Shown piece after piece: positions 16,678 through 26,591 of a DNA stretch of 64,000 nucleotides (position 1 is the stretch's first letter; the number at the start of each line of letters is the position of its first letter). The translations under genes were made by a program, and so were the position numbers. Origin of the DNA: Clostridiales bacterium Firm_04 (lineage in GTDB: Bacteria > Bacillota > Clostridia > Oscillospirales > Ruminococcaceae). The DNA lies in assembly GCA_001603005.1 (NCBI GenBank), contig LVAJ01000040.1:1-64000 (forward strand), read 5' to 3'. The notes under the pieces were generated by a model that was given only the letters and a program-made list of their open reading frames with translations, was not told where the DNA came from and did no database searches.

Positions 16678-17898
16678 TCACACACCCTTTCCGCAGTCTG
16701 CCTGCATCTGCTGCCTGGAAATTTCGATCGGCAGCACGCTGTCGATGCCGTGTGCAGCAGCATATTGTTTTGCTTCTTCCAGTGTTTCGGAGAGCGAATG
16801 CTCTACGATCAGTCCCTTGCCGCGCAGGTTCCGCGCTGCTTCGACCGCATCTGCCTCGCAGCCCTTTGCAGCCCAGATCAGCACATTGCTGACCGGCAGC
16901 GTGGCAGGCGCTTCGGTCTGCTGCTGTCTGCTCAGAACCTTCACAACTGCGTCGATATTGACTGCAAATCCGGTCGCGGGGACGTCATAGCCGAACTCTG
17001 CGATCAGGTTATCGTATCTGCCGCCGGAGAGGATCTCCTCGCCGTAGCCGGAGAGATAACCGCGCAGGATCATGCCGGTGTAATAATCGGTGCGGTGCAT
17101 CATGCCGAGATCGACCTTGACGCGGTCTGCACCGGCAAACTGGACGACTGCCTGCCAGAGCGAATGCAGCTCGCCGAGGATCGCGCGGAACGCATCACCG
17201 CTGCAAAGTGCAGCCGCACGGTCAAAGACTTCCTCGCCGCCGAACAGCCGCGGGAGCATCCGCAGCGTCTTGACGGTCTCGGATTCCGGCAGCGCGTCCA
17301 GCAGATCGTTGAGCGCGGGGTAATTCTTCCCTTCGATGCAGTCGCGGATCGTATCCTTGATCTCATCGGATGCCGAAAGCTGCTGCATCAGCGTGCGGAA
17401 AAATGCCGCATTGCCGAGTTCCAGCGTATATTCCTCGCCGCATGCCTGCAATGCATCCACTGCCGCAGCAACGACTTCCAGATCCGCCATGCGGGAATCG
17501 GAGCCGATCAGCTCAATGCCCGCCTGCGAGATCTCGTCATCTCTGCCCTTGAGCGTCGGGGAGATCACATGGATGTTCTGCTGATAGCAGAGCCGGAGCG
17601 GGAGTGCCGCGGTACGCAGTCTGGTCGCACAGACGCGCGCGATCGGCACGGTGTTGTCCGGACGGAGCACCATGAGTCTGCCCTTTGCATCGGTCAGCTT
17701 GTACATATGCTCCTGCGGGAACGGCTGTGTATCGCGGTTGAACACATCGTAAAATTCGAGTGTCGGGGTGATGATCTCGCTGTATCCGCGTGCGGTGAAC
17801 AGTCCGTGCAGACGGTTTTCGATCTGTCTGCGGAGCGTGCATTCCGCGAACAGCGCGTCGCGGGTGCCCTCCGGCGTAATGCGGTCATATTTGTTCAT
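16678..17898 (-). CDS. hisZ: ATP phosphoribosyltransferase regulatory subunit
   Basis: A 406-aa paralogue of histidyl-tRNA synthetase without aminoacylation activity that forms the hetero-octameric HisG/HisZ enzyme and binds histidine for feedback inhibition. The N-terminus ITPEGTRDALF and the motif-2-like PLRLCYQQNIHVI sequence, together with GYLSGYGEEILSGGRYDNL, are typical of HisZ; the true synthetase is at 3750. First gene of hisZ-hisG-hisD-hisC. AAAGGAG lies 6 bp before the ATG. The remaining his genes are not in this window. Confidence 0.95.
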   Translation of the reverse strand: MNKYDRITPEGTRDALFAECTLRRQIENRLHGLFTARGYSEIITPTLEFYDVFNRDTQPFPQEHMYKLTDAKGRLMVLRPDNTVPIARVCATRLRTAALPLRLCYQQNIHVISPTLKGRDDEISQAGIELIGSDSRMADLEVVAAAVDALQACGEEYTLELGNAAFFRTLMQQLSASDEIKDTIRDCIEGKNYPALNDLLDALPESETVKTLRMLPRLFGGEEVFDRAAALCSGDAFRAILGELHSLWQAVVQFAGADRVKVDLGMMHRTDYYTGMILRGYLSGYGEEILSGGRYDNLIAEFGYDVPATGFAVNIDAVVKVLSRQQQTEAPATLPVSNVLIWAAKGCEADAVEAARNLRGKGLIVEHSLSETLEEAKQYAAAHGIDSVLPIEISRQQMQADCGKGV

Positions 17899-17993
17899 AA
17901 AGACTCCTTTGGGTGATATATGCAGTGAAGGATGAACCGTGCGTGAAAGAATCTGTTCCCGAACGGTTATGCGTCCTTCATGTTTTCCTTTGC

Positions 17994-18650
17994 TTATGCG
18001 GGGTTGGAAAAGAGATATTCGGCATGCGGTGCACGCAATTTGATTGTAACGACGATCACATCGAGCACATCCTGCTGCTTATACTTCTGCAGAGGAACCG
18101 GAATCAGGAAGGATTCGCCGAAATCATCCTTAATCAGGAGAAACCGTTTCTCCTGAATGCCGAGCAGCGCCGCCGTCAGCTTCTCCTCTTTTTTACCGAA
18201 GACTGCAACATGCTGATACGGGATATACTCCGCAAAGTTTTTCTGATTGATGATGTATGATTCGGTCAGCACAACGGTCTCGGTTTCCAGCAGGATATTC
18301 CCTGCACCTTTTTGCAGGCTGTGCAGGAGAGCATCCGGAGAGCCGTATTTTTCAAAGAGACTCTGCCGCCTTCCGCCCGGCTTCTTTCGTTCTTTCAGCA
18401 GCTTTGCAATCGAAGCGATCAGACAGACCGGAAAGAGCAGGAACAGCAGAGCAAGCCTGTAATCCCACATTTCGGGCTTGCAGAACCAAATCACAGGCAC
18501 CATGACAATGATACCGGCAGACAGCAAAGCCAGCATCGTCCAGCCGAGGATCTTTCTCATTTTCTGTAAATGCAGCTGCCGCAAAAAGCGCCGCTCATCG
18601 AGTTTGCATATGCGTTTCTGATACCTGCTCTGCACGGCTGATTGTTTCAT
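17994..18650 (-). CDS. Membrane protein with two TM helices, unknown
   Basis: A 218-aa protein with a very basic N-terminal 33 residues, two TM helices (about 35-56 and 64-84), and a cytoplasmic C-terminal domain with alternating hydrophobic residues that could be PH-like, as in the membrane protein at 130. It has its own promoter (18704-18732) and lies 95 bp upstream of hisZ on the same strand with only an imperfect hairpin between them, so read-through into the his operon is possible. AGAAAGGA lies upstream of the ATG. I do not recognise the family. Confidence 0.65.
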   Translation of the reverse strand: MKQSAVQSRYQKRICKLDERRFLRQLHLQKMRKILGWTMLALLSAGIIVMVPVIWFCKPEMWDYRLALLFLLFPVCLIASIAKLLKERKKPGGRRQSLFEKYGSPDALLHSLQKGAGNILLETETVVLTESYIINQKNFAEYIPYQHVAVFGKKEEKLTAALLGIQEKRFLLIKDDFGESFLIPVPLQKYKQQDVLDVIVVTIKLRAPHAEYLFSNPA

Positions 18651-18703
18651 GCTGCATCCTTTCTCCTGAAGTTCGATTCACTTTAGCTTGCTAACATGGT
18701 AAC

Positions 18704-18732
18704 ATGATATCATAATATCAGGAAAAAGTCAA
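18704..18732 (-). promoter_or_regulatory. Promoter of the 17994 membrane-protein gene
   Basis: Minus strand: TTGACT (18727-18732), 17-bp spacer, TATCAT (18704-18709), about 55 bp before the start codon at 18650. Confidence 0.75.
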
Positions 18733-18840
18733 GTCAAACGGGGGAAAGCCAGCCGAATTTCGGAAGATTCCCCAAAGCACCGGATTCTTCCGGAAAATCT
18801 ATTGTCGCATTTGATGCCGGAAGAAAGCACGCCGCATCGT

Positions 18841-21800
18841 TTACCCGAACAGCGAGAGCTGGTTGGATTTCGGCAGATTGCCGAGTGCGCCGAGTGCGTC
18901 CAGCGCGTCGATCGTCGCCTTGGAAGCGCCGGAAAGCTGCTGAAATTCGTCAACCGAGATGAAATCGCCGTTCTGTGCGGTCTCGTAGAGCTTCTCGGCA
19001 GCCTTTTCGCCGATGCCGTCGATCGCGGCAAACGGGATGCGCAGCTTGCCGTCCTCGATCAGATAGTCGCAGGCATGCGAGCGTTTCAGATCGACCGGCA
19101 GGAAGAAGAATCCGCGGGACATCATTTCATTGACGATCAGCAGGATATCGCGCAGGTCGCCTTCCTTTTTGGTGCGCTCCTTGCCCTTGGCATTCAGCTC
19201 CTGAATCTTGCTGCGGACTGCGTCGATGCCCTGCACCGCGAGCGCTGCGTCAAAATCGCCGCCGCGCACGGAGAAATAGGTCGCGTAATATTCCAGCGGC
19301 TTATAGAGCTTGAACCAACCGAGCTTGATTGCCGCGGTAACGTATGCAGCCGCGTGTGCCTTCGGGAACATGTACTTGATTTTCAGGCAGGAGTCGATGT
19401 ACCACTGCGGGACATTGTGGTCGAGCAGCATCTGCACGCGCTCCGGCGTAAAGGTCTTGGGCGCCTTGCCCTTACGGGTATCCTCCATGATCTGGAACGC
19501 CTGCTTCGGCTCGACATCGTGATAGAGCAGATAGGTCATGATCGAGTCACGCGTACCGATGACGTCGGAGATCGTGCATGTGCCGTTTGCGATCAGCTCC
19601 TGCGCATTGCCGAGCCACACGTCTGTACCGTGCGACAGACCGGAGATCTGCAGAAAGTCGGAGAACAGCCGCGGTTTTGCATCCAGCAGCATGCCGATCG
19701 TGAAGTTCGTGCCCATTTCCGGAATGCCGAGCGAGCCGGTCTTGCAGTAGATCTCGTCCTCGGTGACGCCGAGCACAGAGCAGTCTGTGCACATCTGGAA
19801 GACCTTCGGATCGGTCGTCGGGACATCGGCGATCTTCATGCCGGTGAGGTCTTCGAGATGCTTATAGAGCGTCGGCACAACATGTCCGAGCTCGTCGAGC
19901 TTCAGAATGGTGTCATGCAGCTTATGGAAATCGAAATGCGTTGTGATGATCATTTCCGAATCATCGGCTTCGCTCGGTTCACCCGGCTGCTGCACCGGCG
20001 TAAAATCGAAAATATCGAAATCTTCCGGCACGACGACCATGCCGCCCGGATGCTGACCGGTCGTCTTTTTGACGCCGACGCAGCCCGCGACCAGACGGTT
20101 GATCTCGCTGTTGTTGACGGTCAGACCGCAGTCTTCGAGGTAATGCTTGACATAGCCGTATGCGATCTTATCCTGCACACCGGAGATCGTGCCTGCCTTG
20201 AACACGTTTGCTCTGCCGAACAGTTCTTCGGTGTAGCGGTGCGATTCGGACTGATATTCACTGGAGAAATTCTGGTCGATATCCGGCGCCTTGTCGCCGT
20301 CGAAGCCGAGGAATGTCTCGAACGGGATATCGTGTCCGTCGCGCTTCATATCGGTGCCGCATTTCGGGCAGTTCTTCGGCGGCAGGTCAAAGCCGGAGCC
20401 GATCGAACCGTCCGTGATAAATTCGGAGTATTTGCAATTGGGGCAGACATAGTGCGGGACAAGTGGATTGACCTCGGAGATACCCGCCATGGACGCGACA
20501 AAGGATGATCCGACCGAACCTCTGGAACCGACCAGATAGCCGTGCTTTTCGGAGTTTGCGACCAGCTTCTGCGCGATCATATACAGCACGGAGAAGCCGT
20601 GCCGGCAAATGGAATCGAGCTCGCGGTCGAGGCGCTTCTGCACGAGTTCGGGCAGGGGATCGCCGTAGATGCTCTTTGCCTTGTCCGTGGTAATGCGGAT
20701 CAGGTCTTCCTCTGCACCGGGGATCGAGGGCGTGAAGGTGCCCTTCGGGATCGCATGGCAGCGGTCGATCTTGTCCGCGATCATGTTCGTGTTCGTGACC
20801 ACGACCTCATAGGCGCGGTCTGCACCGAGATAGTCAAATTCTTCGAGCATTTCATCGGTCGTGCGCAGATAGAGCGGCGCCTGATTGCCGGTGTCGTCAA
20901 AACCGTTTCCGGATTGCAGGATCTGCCGGTAGATGCCGTCTTTCTCGTCCATGAAATGCACGTCGCAGGTCGCCACGACCGGAATGCCGCAGCGGTCGCC
21001 GATCTCCAGCACCTTGCGGTTGTAATTGCGCAGATCCTCGTCATTCTGCGCCGGATAACGGTCGCTGCGCACCATAAATTCGTTGTTGGCGATCGGCTGG
21101 ATCTCGAGATAATCGTAGAATTTTGCGAGCCGGTCGAGTTCTTCGTCCGGTTTGCCGTCCACGATTGCGGAGAACAGCTCGCCCGCTTCACATGCACTGC
21201 CGTAGAGCAGTCCCTCGTGATGCTTGATGAGCAGCGATTTCGGGATCAGCGGCTTTTTATAGAAATAATCGAGCTGCGAATAGGAGACCAGACGGTAGAG
21301 ATTCTTGATGCCGGTCTGATTCTTCGCGAGGATGATCTGGTGATAGGATTTGAGCTTTTTCGGATCAATGGTCGGCAGCACGCGGTTGAGGTCGCCGAGC
21401 GTTTGCAGATCATGCTCCTTGACGATGCGCTCCATGAGCGTGAGGTAGATTTTCGCGAGCATATAGGCGTCATCGGCGGCGCGGTGATGCTCGAATTTGC
21501 CGAGCTTGAGGTGCTTGGCGATCGTATCGAGCTTATGTCTGCCGAGCTCCGGCAGCACCGAACGCGACATGATGACCGTGTCGATCGTGACAAACGGCCG
21601 CGCATTCTGATGCCGGCTGAACACCGCGCGCAGAAAGGACGTATCGAACGATGCATTGTGCGCGATCAGCACCGGATTGTCGCCGCAGAACGCGAAAAAC
21701 TGCTCGACGGCTTCGCGCTCCTTCGGCGCATCCGCAACCATGTCCTGCGTGATATGCGTGAGCTCCTGAATGTACTGCGGGATCTCCCGCTCCGGATTGA

Positions 21801-23217
21801 CAAAGGTATCGAAGCTGTCGATGATGCGCATGCCGCGGATCTTGACCGCACCGATTTCGGTCAGACGGTCGTTTTTCGGGGAGAGACCGGTCGTTTCAAC
21901 GTCAAAGACAATGACCTCGTCCTGCGGTGTGCGCGGATCGGGCTGGTCGATGACGGAGAGCGCGTCCAGATCATTGACGACATACGCCTCGCAGCCGTAA
22001 ATGACGCGGAAATCCTTCCATTTTGCGGTCGCATTCATCGCTTCGGGGAACGCCTGCACGACGCCGTGATCGGTGATCGCAATGGCGCGGTGTCCCCATT
22101 CATGTGCGCGCGTGACCAGCGCTTCCGCAGAGGTCACGGCGTCCATTGCGGACATATTGGTATGCAGGTGCAGCTCAACGCGCTTGACCGGCGCATCATC
22201 CGTGCGGCGGTCGGGCGTATAGCTGTTGATCGCGGTCGGCTTGATCGTGATATCGTGGTCGTAGTCGCTGTACTCCACGGAGCCGTAGATCAGCAGCGAT
22301 GCGCCTTTTTTGCATTTATCTGCGGAAAAATTCGCAAGCTTCTGCTCATCGAGGAACATCTTGACAAGCAGGCTTCCCGTGTAATCCGTGACCGGAAAAG
22401 TCAGCAGCGTTTTGCCGTTTTTGAGCACGCGGGATTCCGGCTTTGCAAAGACCTCGCAGGTGATCGCGAATTTTGCCGCATTGCCGCCCATGCCGCTGCC
22501 GATCTGCCGGACGACCTGCGCGATCGTGACCGGCTTTTCCTTGACGACTCTGCCGTAGAGGATATCGAGCGAATCCTTGTCGGGGCGCTCCGGCGTGATC
22601 GGTTCTGCATCCGGCGTGAGCTGCGTCAGGGCAGAGAATACCGGCGCATGGGATGCCTGTTCCGGCAGATCCGGCGGGATGAACCGGTCTGCGGGGAGCG
22701 ATGCCAGCACATCGGACTGCATTTGCGCCTGCTCCTCTGCCGTCACATGCAGATGCTCGCCGGCGAACTGCACCGTCAGCGGCACTGAGAACATTGTATG
22801 CACGGCGCGGGCAAGCTCCTCGCGGAAATGCGTCTGTTCGAGGATATCCGCACCGCCGTGTACCAGCGTGATCTCCAGCGTACCGTCATGCAGCGAAAGT
22901 CCCGCATCTTCGAGGAATCCGTTGATCATCGGGATCTCGCGCCGCAGTGTCAGGAACAGCTCCGGCAGCACTTCTTCGGAGAAGCATTCCGCCGGATAGC
23001 GGCAGAGGATCCGGAAGCTTTCGACCTCAAGGCGGCTGGCAAGCTCGGTTTCGGTCTCCGAGAGCTGCGCGAAGGTCATCGGGCGGTCGTATTCAGTTTC
23101 GAGATACAGCTTGCTGCGGGTGCGGTTGGAAAGAACGCGCCGGAGTCTTCCTTCCAGCACGTTCTCAGGCAGCTTCGCGCCGTATTCGCGTAAAAATTCA
23201 CGCAGCGTTTGTGCCAT
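18841..23217 (-). CDS. polC: DNA polymerase III alpha subunit, PolC type
   Basis: Replicative polymerase of low-GC Gram-positives. At 1458 aa it has the full PolC layout: an N-terminal domain, an OB fold, a PHP domain (VELHLHTNMSAMDAV near residue 340) split by an inserted DnaQ-like 3'-5' exonuclease (VFDVETTGLS, HNASFDTSFLR, HHRAADDAYML), then the C-family polymerase core with VGSRGSVGSSFVASMAGI and the zinc-binding CPNC and CPKC pairs, PDIDQNFSSEYQ with the catalytic aspartates, and a C-terminal helix-hairpin-helix. It is the last gene of the pyrH operon, as in other clostridia. Seven bases separate it from the gene before. Confidence 0.98.
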   Translation of the reverse strand: MAQTLREFLREYGAKLPENVLEGRLRRVLSNRTRSKLYLETEYDRPMTFAQLSETETELASRLEVESFRILCRYPAECFSEEVLPELFLTLRREIPMINGFLEDAGLSLHDGTLEITLVHGGADILEQTHFREELARAVHTMFSVPLTVQFAGEHLHVTAEEQAQMQSDVLASLPADRFIPPDLPEQASHAPVFSALTQLTPDAEPITPERPDKDSLDILYGRVVKEKPVTIAQVVRQIGSGMGGNAAKFAITCEVFAKPESRVLKNGKTLLTFPVTDYTGSLLVKMFLDEQKLANFSADKCKKGASLLIYGSVEYSDYDHDITIKPTAINSYTPDRRTDDAPVKRVELHLHTNMSAMDAVTSAEALVTRAHEWGHRAIAITDHGVVQAFPEAMNATAKWKDFRVIYGCEAYVVNDLDALSVIDQPDPRTPQDEVIVFDVETTGLSPKNDRLTEIGAVKIRGMRIIDSFDTFVNPEREIPQYIQELTHITQDMVADAPKEREAVEQFFAFCGDNPVLIAHNASFDTSFLRAVFSRHQNARPFVTIDTVIMSRSVLPELGRHKLDTIAKHLKLGKFEHHRAADDAYMLAKIYLTLMERIVKEHDLQTLGDLNRVLPTIDPKKLKSYHQIILAKNQTGIKNLYRLVSYSQLDYFYKKPLIPKSLLIKHHEGLLYGSACEAGELFSAIVDGKPDEELDRLAKFYDYLEIQPIANNEFMVRSDRYPAQNDEDLRNYNRKVLEIGDRCGIPVVATCDVHFMDEKDGIYRQILQSGNGFDDTGNQAPLYLRTTDEMLEEFDYLGADRAYEVVVTNTNMIADKIDRCHAIPKGTFTPSIPGAEEDLIRITTDKAKSIYGDPLPELVQKRLDRELDSICRHGFSVLYMIAQKLVANSEKHGYLVGSRGSVGSSFVASMAGISEVNPLVPHYVCPNCKYSEFITDGSIGSGFDLPPKNCPKCGTDMKRDGHDIPFETFLGFDGDKAPDIDQNFSSEYQSESHRYTEELFGRANVFKAGTISGVQDKIAYGYVKHYLEDCGLTVNNSEINRLVAGCVGVKKTTGQHPGGMVVVPEDFDIFDFTPVQQPGEPSEADDSEMIITTHFDFHKLHDTILKLDELGHVVPTLYKHLEDLTGMKIADVPTTDPKVFQMCTDCSVLGVTEDEIYCKTGSLGIPEMGTNFTIGMLLDAKPRLFSDFLQISGLSHGTDVWLGNAQELIANGTCTISDVIGTRDSIMTYLLYHDVEPKQAFQIMEDTRKGKAPKTFTPERVQMLLDHNVPQWYIDSCLKIKYMFPKAHAAAYVTAAIKLGWFKLYKPLEYYATYFSVRGGDFDAALAVQGIDAVRSKIQELNAKGKERTKKEGDLRDILLIVNEMMSRGFFFLPVDLKRSHACDYLIEDGKLRIPFAAIDGIGEKAAEKLYETAQNGDFISVDEFQQLSGASKATIDALDALGALGNLPKSNQLSLFG

Positions 23218-23223
23218 GCGTGT

Positions 23224-23832
23224 TCATTCCTTTCTGCATTCGTCAGCGTCTGATTCCGGCATGCCGATCTGCGGATCCCGTTCATGGATCTGCCGGATGA
23301 CCGCCTTGTACTGCGGATCGCCGGTCGCTGCAAGGATCCCCGGCAGATATTCTAGCGATGCCGCATCGAATCGCTGCCAGTTCTCCGTGAGCGGCAGCAG
23401 TTCAAGCTGTTCCGCACAGCTTCGGTGCGCGACCAGCGTATCTACCGCATGAAAGATGTTTTCAAGCACATCCGGATCGGTTTCGGTAAGCGTCTGCCGG
23501 ATGATTTCGTTTGCCGTCTGCACGCATGCTTCCGTGCGCGCATCGCCGTATTCAAACAGGTCTGCAATGTGACCGTAGTATTCATATGCGAGCGCTCTGC
23601 GGACCGCAAGCGCGGTTTCCGAAAAGCGGGCAGGGGATTCCGGTTTGCCGAACGCGTCCTGCATGACCGCTGCGATCACCGCGGCGATTTGCGCCGGCGA
23701 ATCAAAATGCGAAATCTGCTCGCTGATTTTTCGCGATTCTGCGTCATATTCATCCTGCGGTGCGTGGGATGCGAGCAGGTTTTCCGGATCCAGCAGGTCG
23801 ATCTGACGCTTGACCTGACTGAATTTGCTCAC
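23224..23832 (-). CDS. Unknown 202-aa protein between ispG and polC
   Basis: A soluble helical protein. The first 50 residues (KRQIDLLDPENLL, then DEYDAESRKISEQI) resemble the small DUF1871-type family in which an aspartate-rich turn is followed by a D-E-Y-D-x-E-S motif; this match is from memory. The remaining 130 residues look like helical repeats with no recognised motif. Its start overlaps the ispG stop by 4 bp, and polC follows after 6 bp, so it is firmly within the operon. Confidence 0.65.
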   Translation of the reverse strand: MSKFSQVKRQIDLLDPENLLASHAPQDEYDAESRKISEQISHFDSPAQIAAVIAAVMQDAFGKPESPARFSETALAVRRALAYEYYGHIADLFEYGDARTEACVQTANEIIRQTLTETDPDVLENIFHAVDTLVAHRSCAEQLELLPLTENWQRFDAASLEYLPGILAATGDPQYKAVIRQIHERDPQIGMPESDADECRKE

Positions 23833-24866
23833 AGCTTTTCGATCTCCGCGAGCAGGGCAGGGACGATCTCCGATTCCGGCACCTTGCGCAGGATCTGCTC
23901 GCCCTTGAACAGCACGGCACAGCCATCGCCGCCCGCAATGCCGATATCGGCTTCTCTTGCCTCTCCGGGGCCGTTGACGACGCAGCCCATAACGGCGACC
24001 TTGATGTTTTTTGTGCAGCCGCGCAGTGCTTCCTCGACCGCTTTTGCCGTGCCGATCAGGTCGATGCGCGTTCTGCCGCAGGTCGGGCAGGAGACAAGCT
24101 GTACGCCGTCGCGCCTGCCGATCGCTTTCAGGATATCCTGCGCCGCCGCGATCTCCTCGATCGGATCGGCGGTCAGCGAGACACGGATCGTTTCGCCGAT
24201 GCCGTCGCAGAGCAGCGAGCCGATGCCCGCAGCGGATTTGATGAGTCCCATGCGCGCAGTGCCCGCCTCGGTGACGCCGAGATGCAGCGGATAATCACAG
24301 GATTCCGCAGCAAGGCGATAACATGCGATCATATTGCGGACATCCGAGGACTTGATCGAAATGACGATCTCATGGAAATCGAACTGCTCCAGCAGTTTTG
24401 CGTGATTCAGCGCGCTTTCGACCATTGCCTGCGGTGTCGGACCGCCGTATTTTTTCAGCAGATCCTTTTCCAGCGAGCCGGAATTGACACCGATGCGAAT
24501 GGGGATATTCTTTTCGCGGCATTTGTCGGCGACCGCCTTGACGCGATCCATTGCGCCGATATTGCCGGGGTTGATCCGGATTTTATCAATACCCGCATCC
24601 GCCGCGGCGAGTGCGAGCTTATAGTCAAAGTGAATGTCCGCGACCAGCGGGATGCTGACTGCTTCCTTGATCGCGGGGATCAGAGCGACCGCATCCATAT
24701 TCGGGATCGCTGCACGGATGATCTCGCAGCCTGCCGCTTCAAGCGCCTTTGCCTGCGCGACCGAGCCCGCAATATCGTCCGAGCGGGTGTTCAGCATGGA
24801 CTGGATGTAGATATGCCTGCCGTCAAGCAGACAGCTTCCGACCTTGACAGGATGCAGATTTCTCAT
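23829..24866 (-). CDS. ispG: 4-hydroxy-3-methylbut-2-enyl diphosphate synthase
   Basis: Iron-sulfur enzyme of the MEP pathway that converts MEcPP to HMBPP. It is 345 aa, as in Gram-positive IspG without the central insertion. The TIM-barrel part starts VKVGSCLLDG; the 4Fe-4S ligands are in SCPTCGRT and GCVVNGPGEA. The ATG at 24866 is chosen because its ATGA overlaps the preceding stop and the sequence before it is not IspG-like. Dxr of the same pathway is 1.7 kb upstream in this operon. Confidence 0.96.
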   Translation of the reverse strand: MRNLHPVKVGSCLLDGRHIYIQSMLNTRSDDIAGSVAQAKALEAAGCEIIRAAIPNMDAVALIPAIKEAVSIPLVADIHFDYKLALAAADAGIDKIRINPGNIGAMDRVKAVADKCREKNIPIRIGVNSGSLEKDLLKKYGGPTPQAMVESALNHAKLLEQFDFHEIVISIKSSDVRNMIACYRLAAESCDYPLHLGVTEAGTARMGLIKSAAGIGSLLCDGIGETIRVSLTADPIEEIAAAQDILKAIGRRDGVQLVSCPTCGRTRIDLIGTAKAVEEALRGCTKNIKVAVMGCVVNGPGEAREADIGIAGGDGCAVLFKGEQILRKVPESEIVPALLAEIEKL

Positions 24867-25366
24867 GATTGCTTGTCCTTTCCGTTGAGCTTGCAGTAGG
24901 TTTGTCCGTTCGAGCGCAGCACGGTCAGCGTTGCGGGATTCGGATGATTCCGCTCGCAGGGGATGCGGTATTTGCCGTCCGGCAGATAGCAGACCGCATA
25001 TTCCCGCAGCATGCCGTTCTCGGTATGGTGTACCGGAATGTTCATTTTGACTGCATCCTCGCCGATCTGACATCGTACATTGACGATGAACAGTGCGATC
25101 AGCAGCCCGAAAATGGACATGCCGACCGCAATGCAGTAGGCGGCGGAATGCACAACAAAACCGGGGATCATCGCGGCGGCTGCGATCGGCAGCGCCTGAA
25201 GCATTACCTTCCGGTCGGCGAGCACATCTCCGCGGACCGCAGCAATCAGCTCCGGTTCGGCGGGATCCGCTTCCGGAATCAGCGACGCCGCGATCTCGCG
25301 CTCGTCTTCTTCTGTGAGCCCGCGCACGGAGCGCCGGACAAAGGGGGCTTTCAGCAATGCTTTCAT
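24863..25366 (-). CDS. Membrane protein of the rseP-ispG interval, unknown
   Basis: A 167-aa protein with a charged cytoplasmic N-terminus (1-54), a hairpin of two TM helices (about 55-75 and 77-97) and a C-terminal domain of about 70 residues with the segment EYAVCYLPDGKYRIPC. It begins at 25366, where CGGAGG lies 8 bp upstream; the longer in-frame start has no ribosome site. Start and stop overlap the operon neighbours closely. The function is unknown. Confidence 0.7.
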   Translation of the reverse strand: MKALLKAPFVRRSVRGLTEEDEREIAASLIPEADPAEPELIAAVRGDVLADRKVMLQALPIAAAAMIPGFVVHSAAYCIAVGMSIFGLLIALFIVNVRCQIGEDAVKMNIPVHHTENGMLREYAVCYLPDGKYRIPCERNHPNPATLTVLRSNGQTYCKLNGKDKQS

Positions 25367-25438
25367 TGTATGATCCTCCGGTTTGTCATTCATACGGATC
25401 TGCATGCAGCAGATCGTTTTTTCGTGTATCGGGGTGAT

Positions 25439-26488
25439 TCAGCGCTGGAATATCTTGAATACATCCTGAAATGTGACGGCGACCATCAGCACCATGAGTG
25501 CTGCCAGACCGACAAAATGGATCATGCCCTCGACTCTTGCGGGGATCGGCTTGCGGCGGATCGCCTCGATGATGAGGAAGACCAGTCTGCCGCCGTCCAG
25601 TGCCGGGAACGGGATCAGATTGAAGATGCCGACATTGATCGTGATGAACGACATCAGCTCAAACAGCGCCAGCGCCTTTTCGCGCAGGGTTTCCTGCTCG
25701 GCGACGACCTCCGTCGTGCTGTCGATGATGCCGACAACGCCGGAGAGATCATGGAAGCCGTATTTGCCGCGGATGAGATCGCGCAGGGAGATCCAGATGA
25801 GGCGCGCAGTCGAGGCAAACTGCTTGAAGGTGTAGCGGAACGTATTCGGCACAGTCTTTTTCAGTCCGTAGACACGGAAATCGAGCAGACCGTTTGTCTT
25901 CTTGTTCAGGAACTGCACGTTTTCCAGCGTGACTTCCTCGCCCTCGCGCTCGACCACGACGGTAAAGGTATCGCAGTCATCGTTCTGCAGCGCATAGGAG
26001 ATATCCTGCGCCGTGAAGATCTTCAGTCCGTTGATGCGGAGAAAGCGGTCGCCTTCCTGCAGCCACTGGGACGAGGTGGAGACATCGCTGCCGTCTGCGT
26101 CCGTGAAGAAATCCGCGACTGTGGTGGAATAGATCGCCGTATCCAGACCGACGGTTGCGATGATGAGGATGAGTCCGAGGATCAGGTTCATCGTCGCGCC
26201 GGCGACGGTCACGAGCATGCGCTTCCAGACCGGTGCCTTGCGGAATGCTCTGGGATCGTCGCTGTTTTCGTCTTCGCCCTCCATTGCGCAGTAGCCGCCG
26301 ATCGGGAGTGCGCGCAGGGAGTATTTGGTTTCGCCTTTCTGCTTGGAGAAGATCGCCGGGCCCATGCCGATCGAAAATTCCAGCACGCGGATTCCGCTTT
26401 TTTTCGCGACAAAGAAATGTCCCGCTTCGTGGATCATGATGATGATGCCGAAGCAGAGGATCGCGGCGATAACCGTAAGAATAGTCAT
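25439..26488 (-). CDS. rseP: RIP site-2 zinc metalloprotease
   Basis: Intramembrane protease (RseP/RasP/YluC family) that cuts TM segments of anti-sigma factors and signal peptides. Of 349 aa, the first helix carries the zinc motif HEAGH (20-24), the third ligand lies in the NLIPFPALDGGRL motif near the C-terminus, and a PDZ domain (about 120-190, LQEGDRFLRINGLKIFTAQD) sits between. Operon position between dxr and ispG is the usual one. Possible clients here are the anchored proteins of this genome, but none is identified. Confidence 0.95.
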   Translation of the reverse strand: MTILTVIAAILCFGIIIMIHEAGHFFVAKKSGIRVLEFSIGMGPAIFSKQKGETKYSLRALPIGGYCAMEGEDENSDDPRAFRKAPVWKRMLVTVAGATMNLILGLILIIATVGLDTAIYSTTVADFFTDADGSDVSTSSQWLQEGDRFLRINGLKIFTAQDISYALQNDDCDTFTVVVEREGEEVTLENVQFLNKKTNGLLDFRVYGLKKTVPNTFRYTFKQFASTARLIWISLRDLIRGKYGFHDLSGVVGIIDSTTEVVAEQETLREKALALFELMSFITINVGIFNLIPFPALDGGRLVFLIIEAIRRKPIPARVEGMIHFVGLAALMVLMVAVTFQDVFKIFQR

Positions 26489-26591
26489 ATTGAGATCGTC
26501 CTTTCGTTTCAGATGCAGATACTTGTAAGCATATTATAACCGGCGTATGTGGTATAACATGAAACAGAAGATGAAAATTTCAGTAAAATGA

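Noticed and set aside
14713-17916. A 1067-codon open frame on the plus strand across the histidine operon
   Set aside because: It is antisense to four clear genes and has no family features; the scarcity of TTA, CTA and TCA codons in this GC-biased genome removes stop codons from the reverse strand. The same applies to the long antisense frames over polC (20542-22788), over murE/mraY (37538-40177) and over the GTPase fusion (58652-61333).
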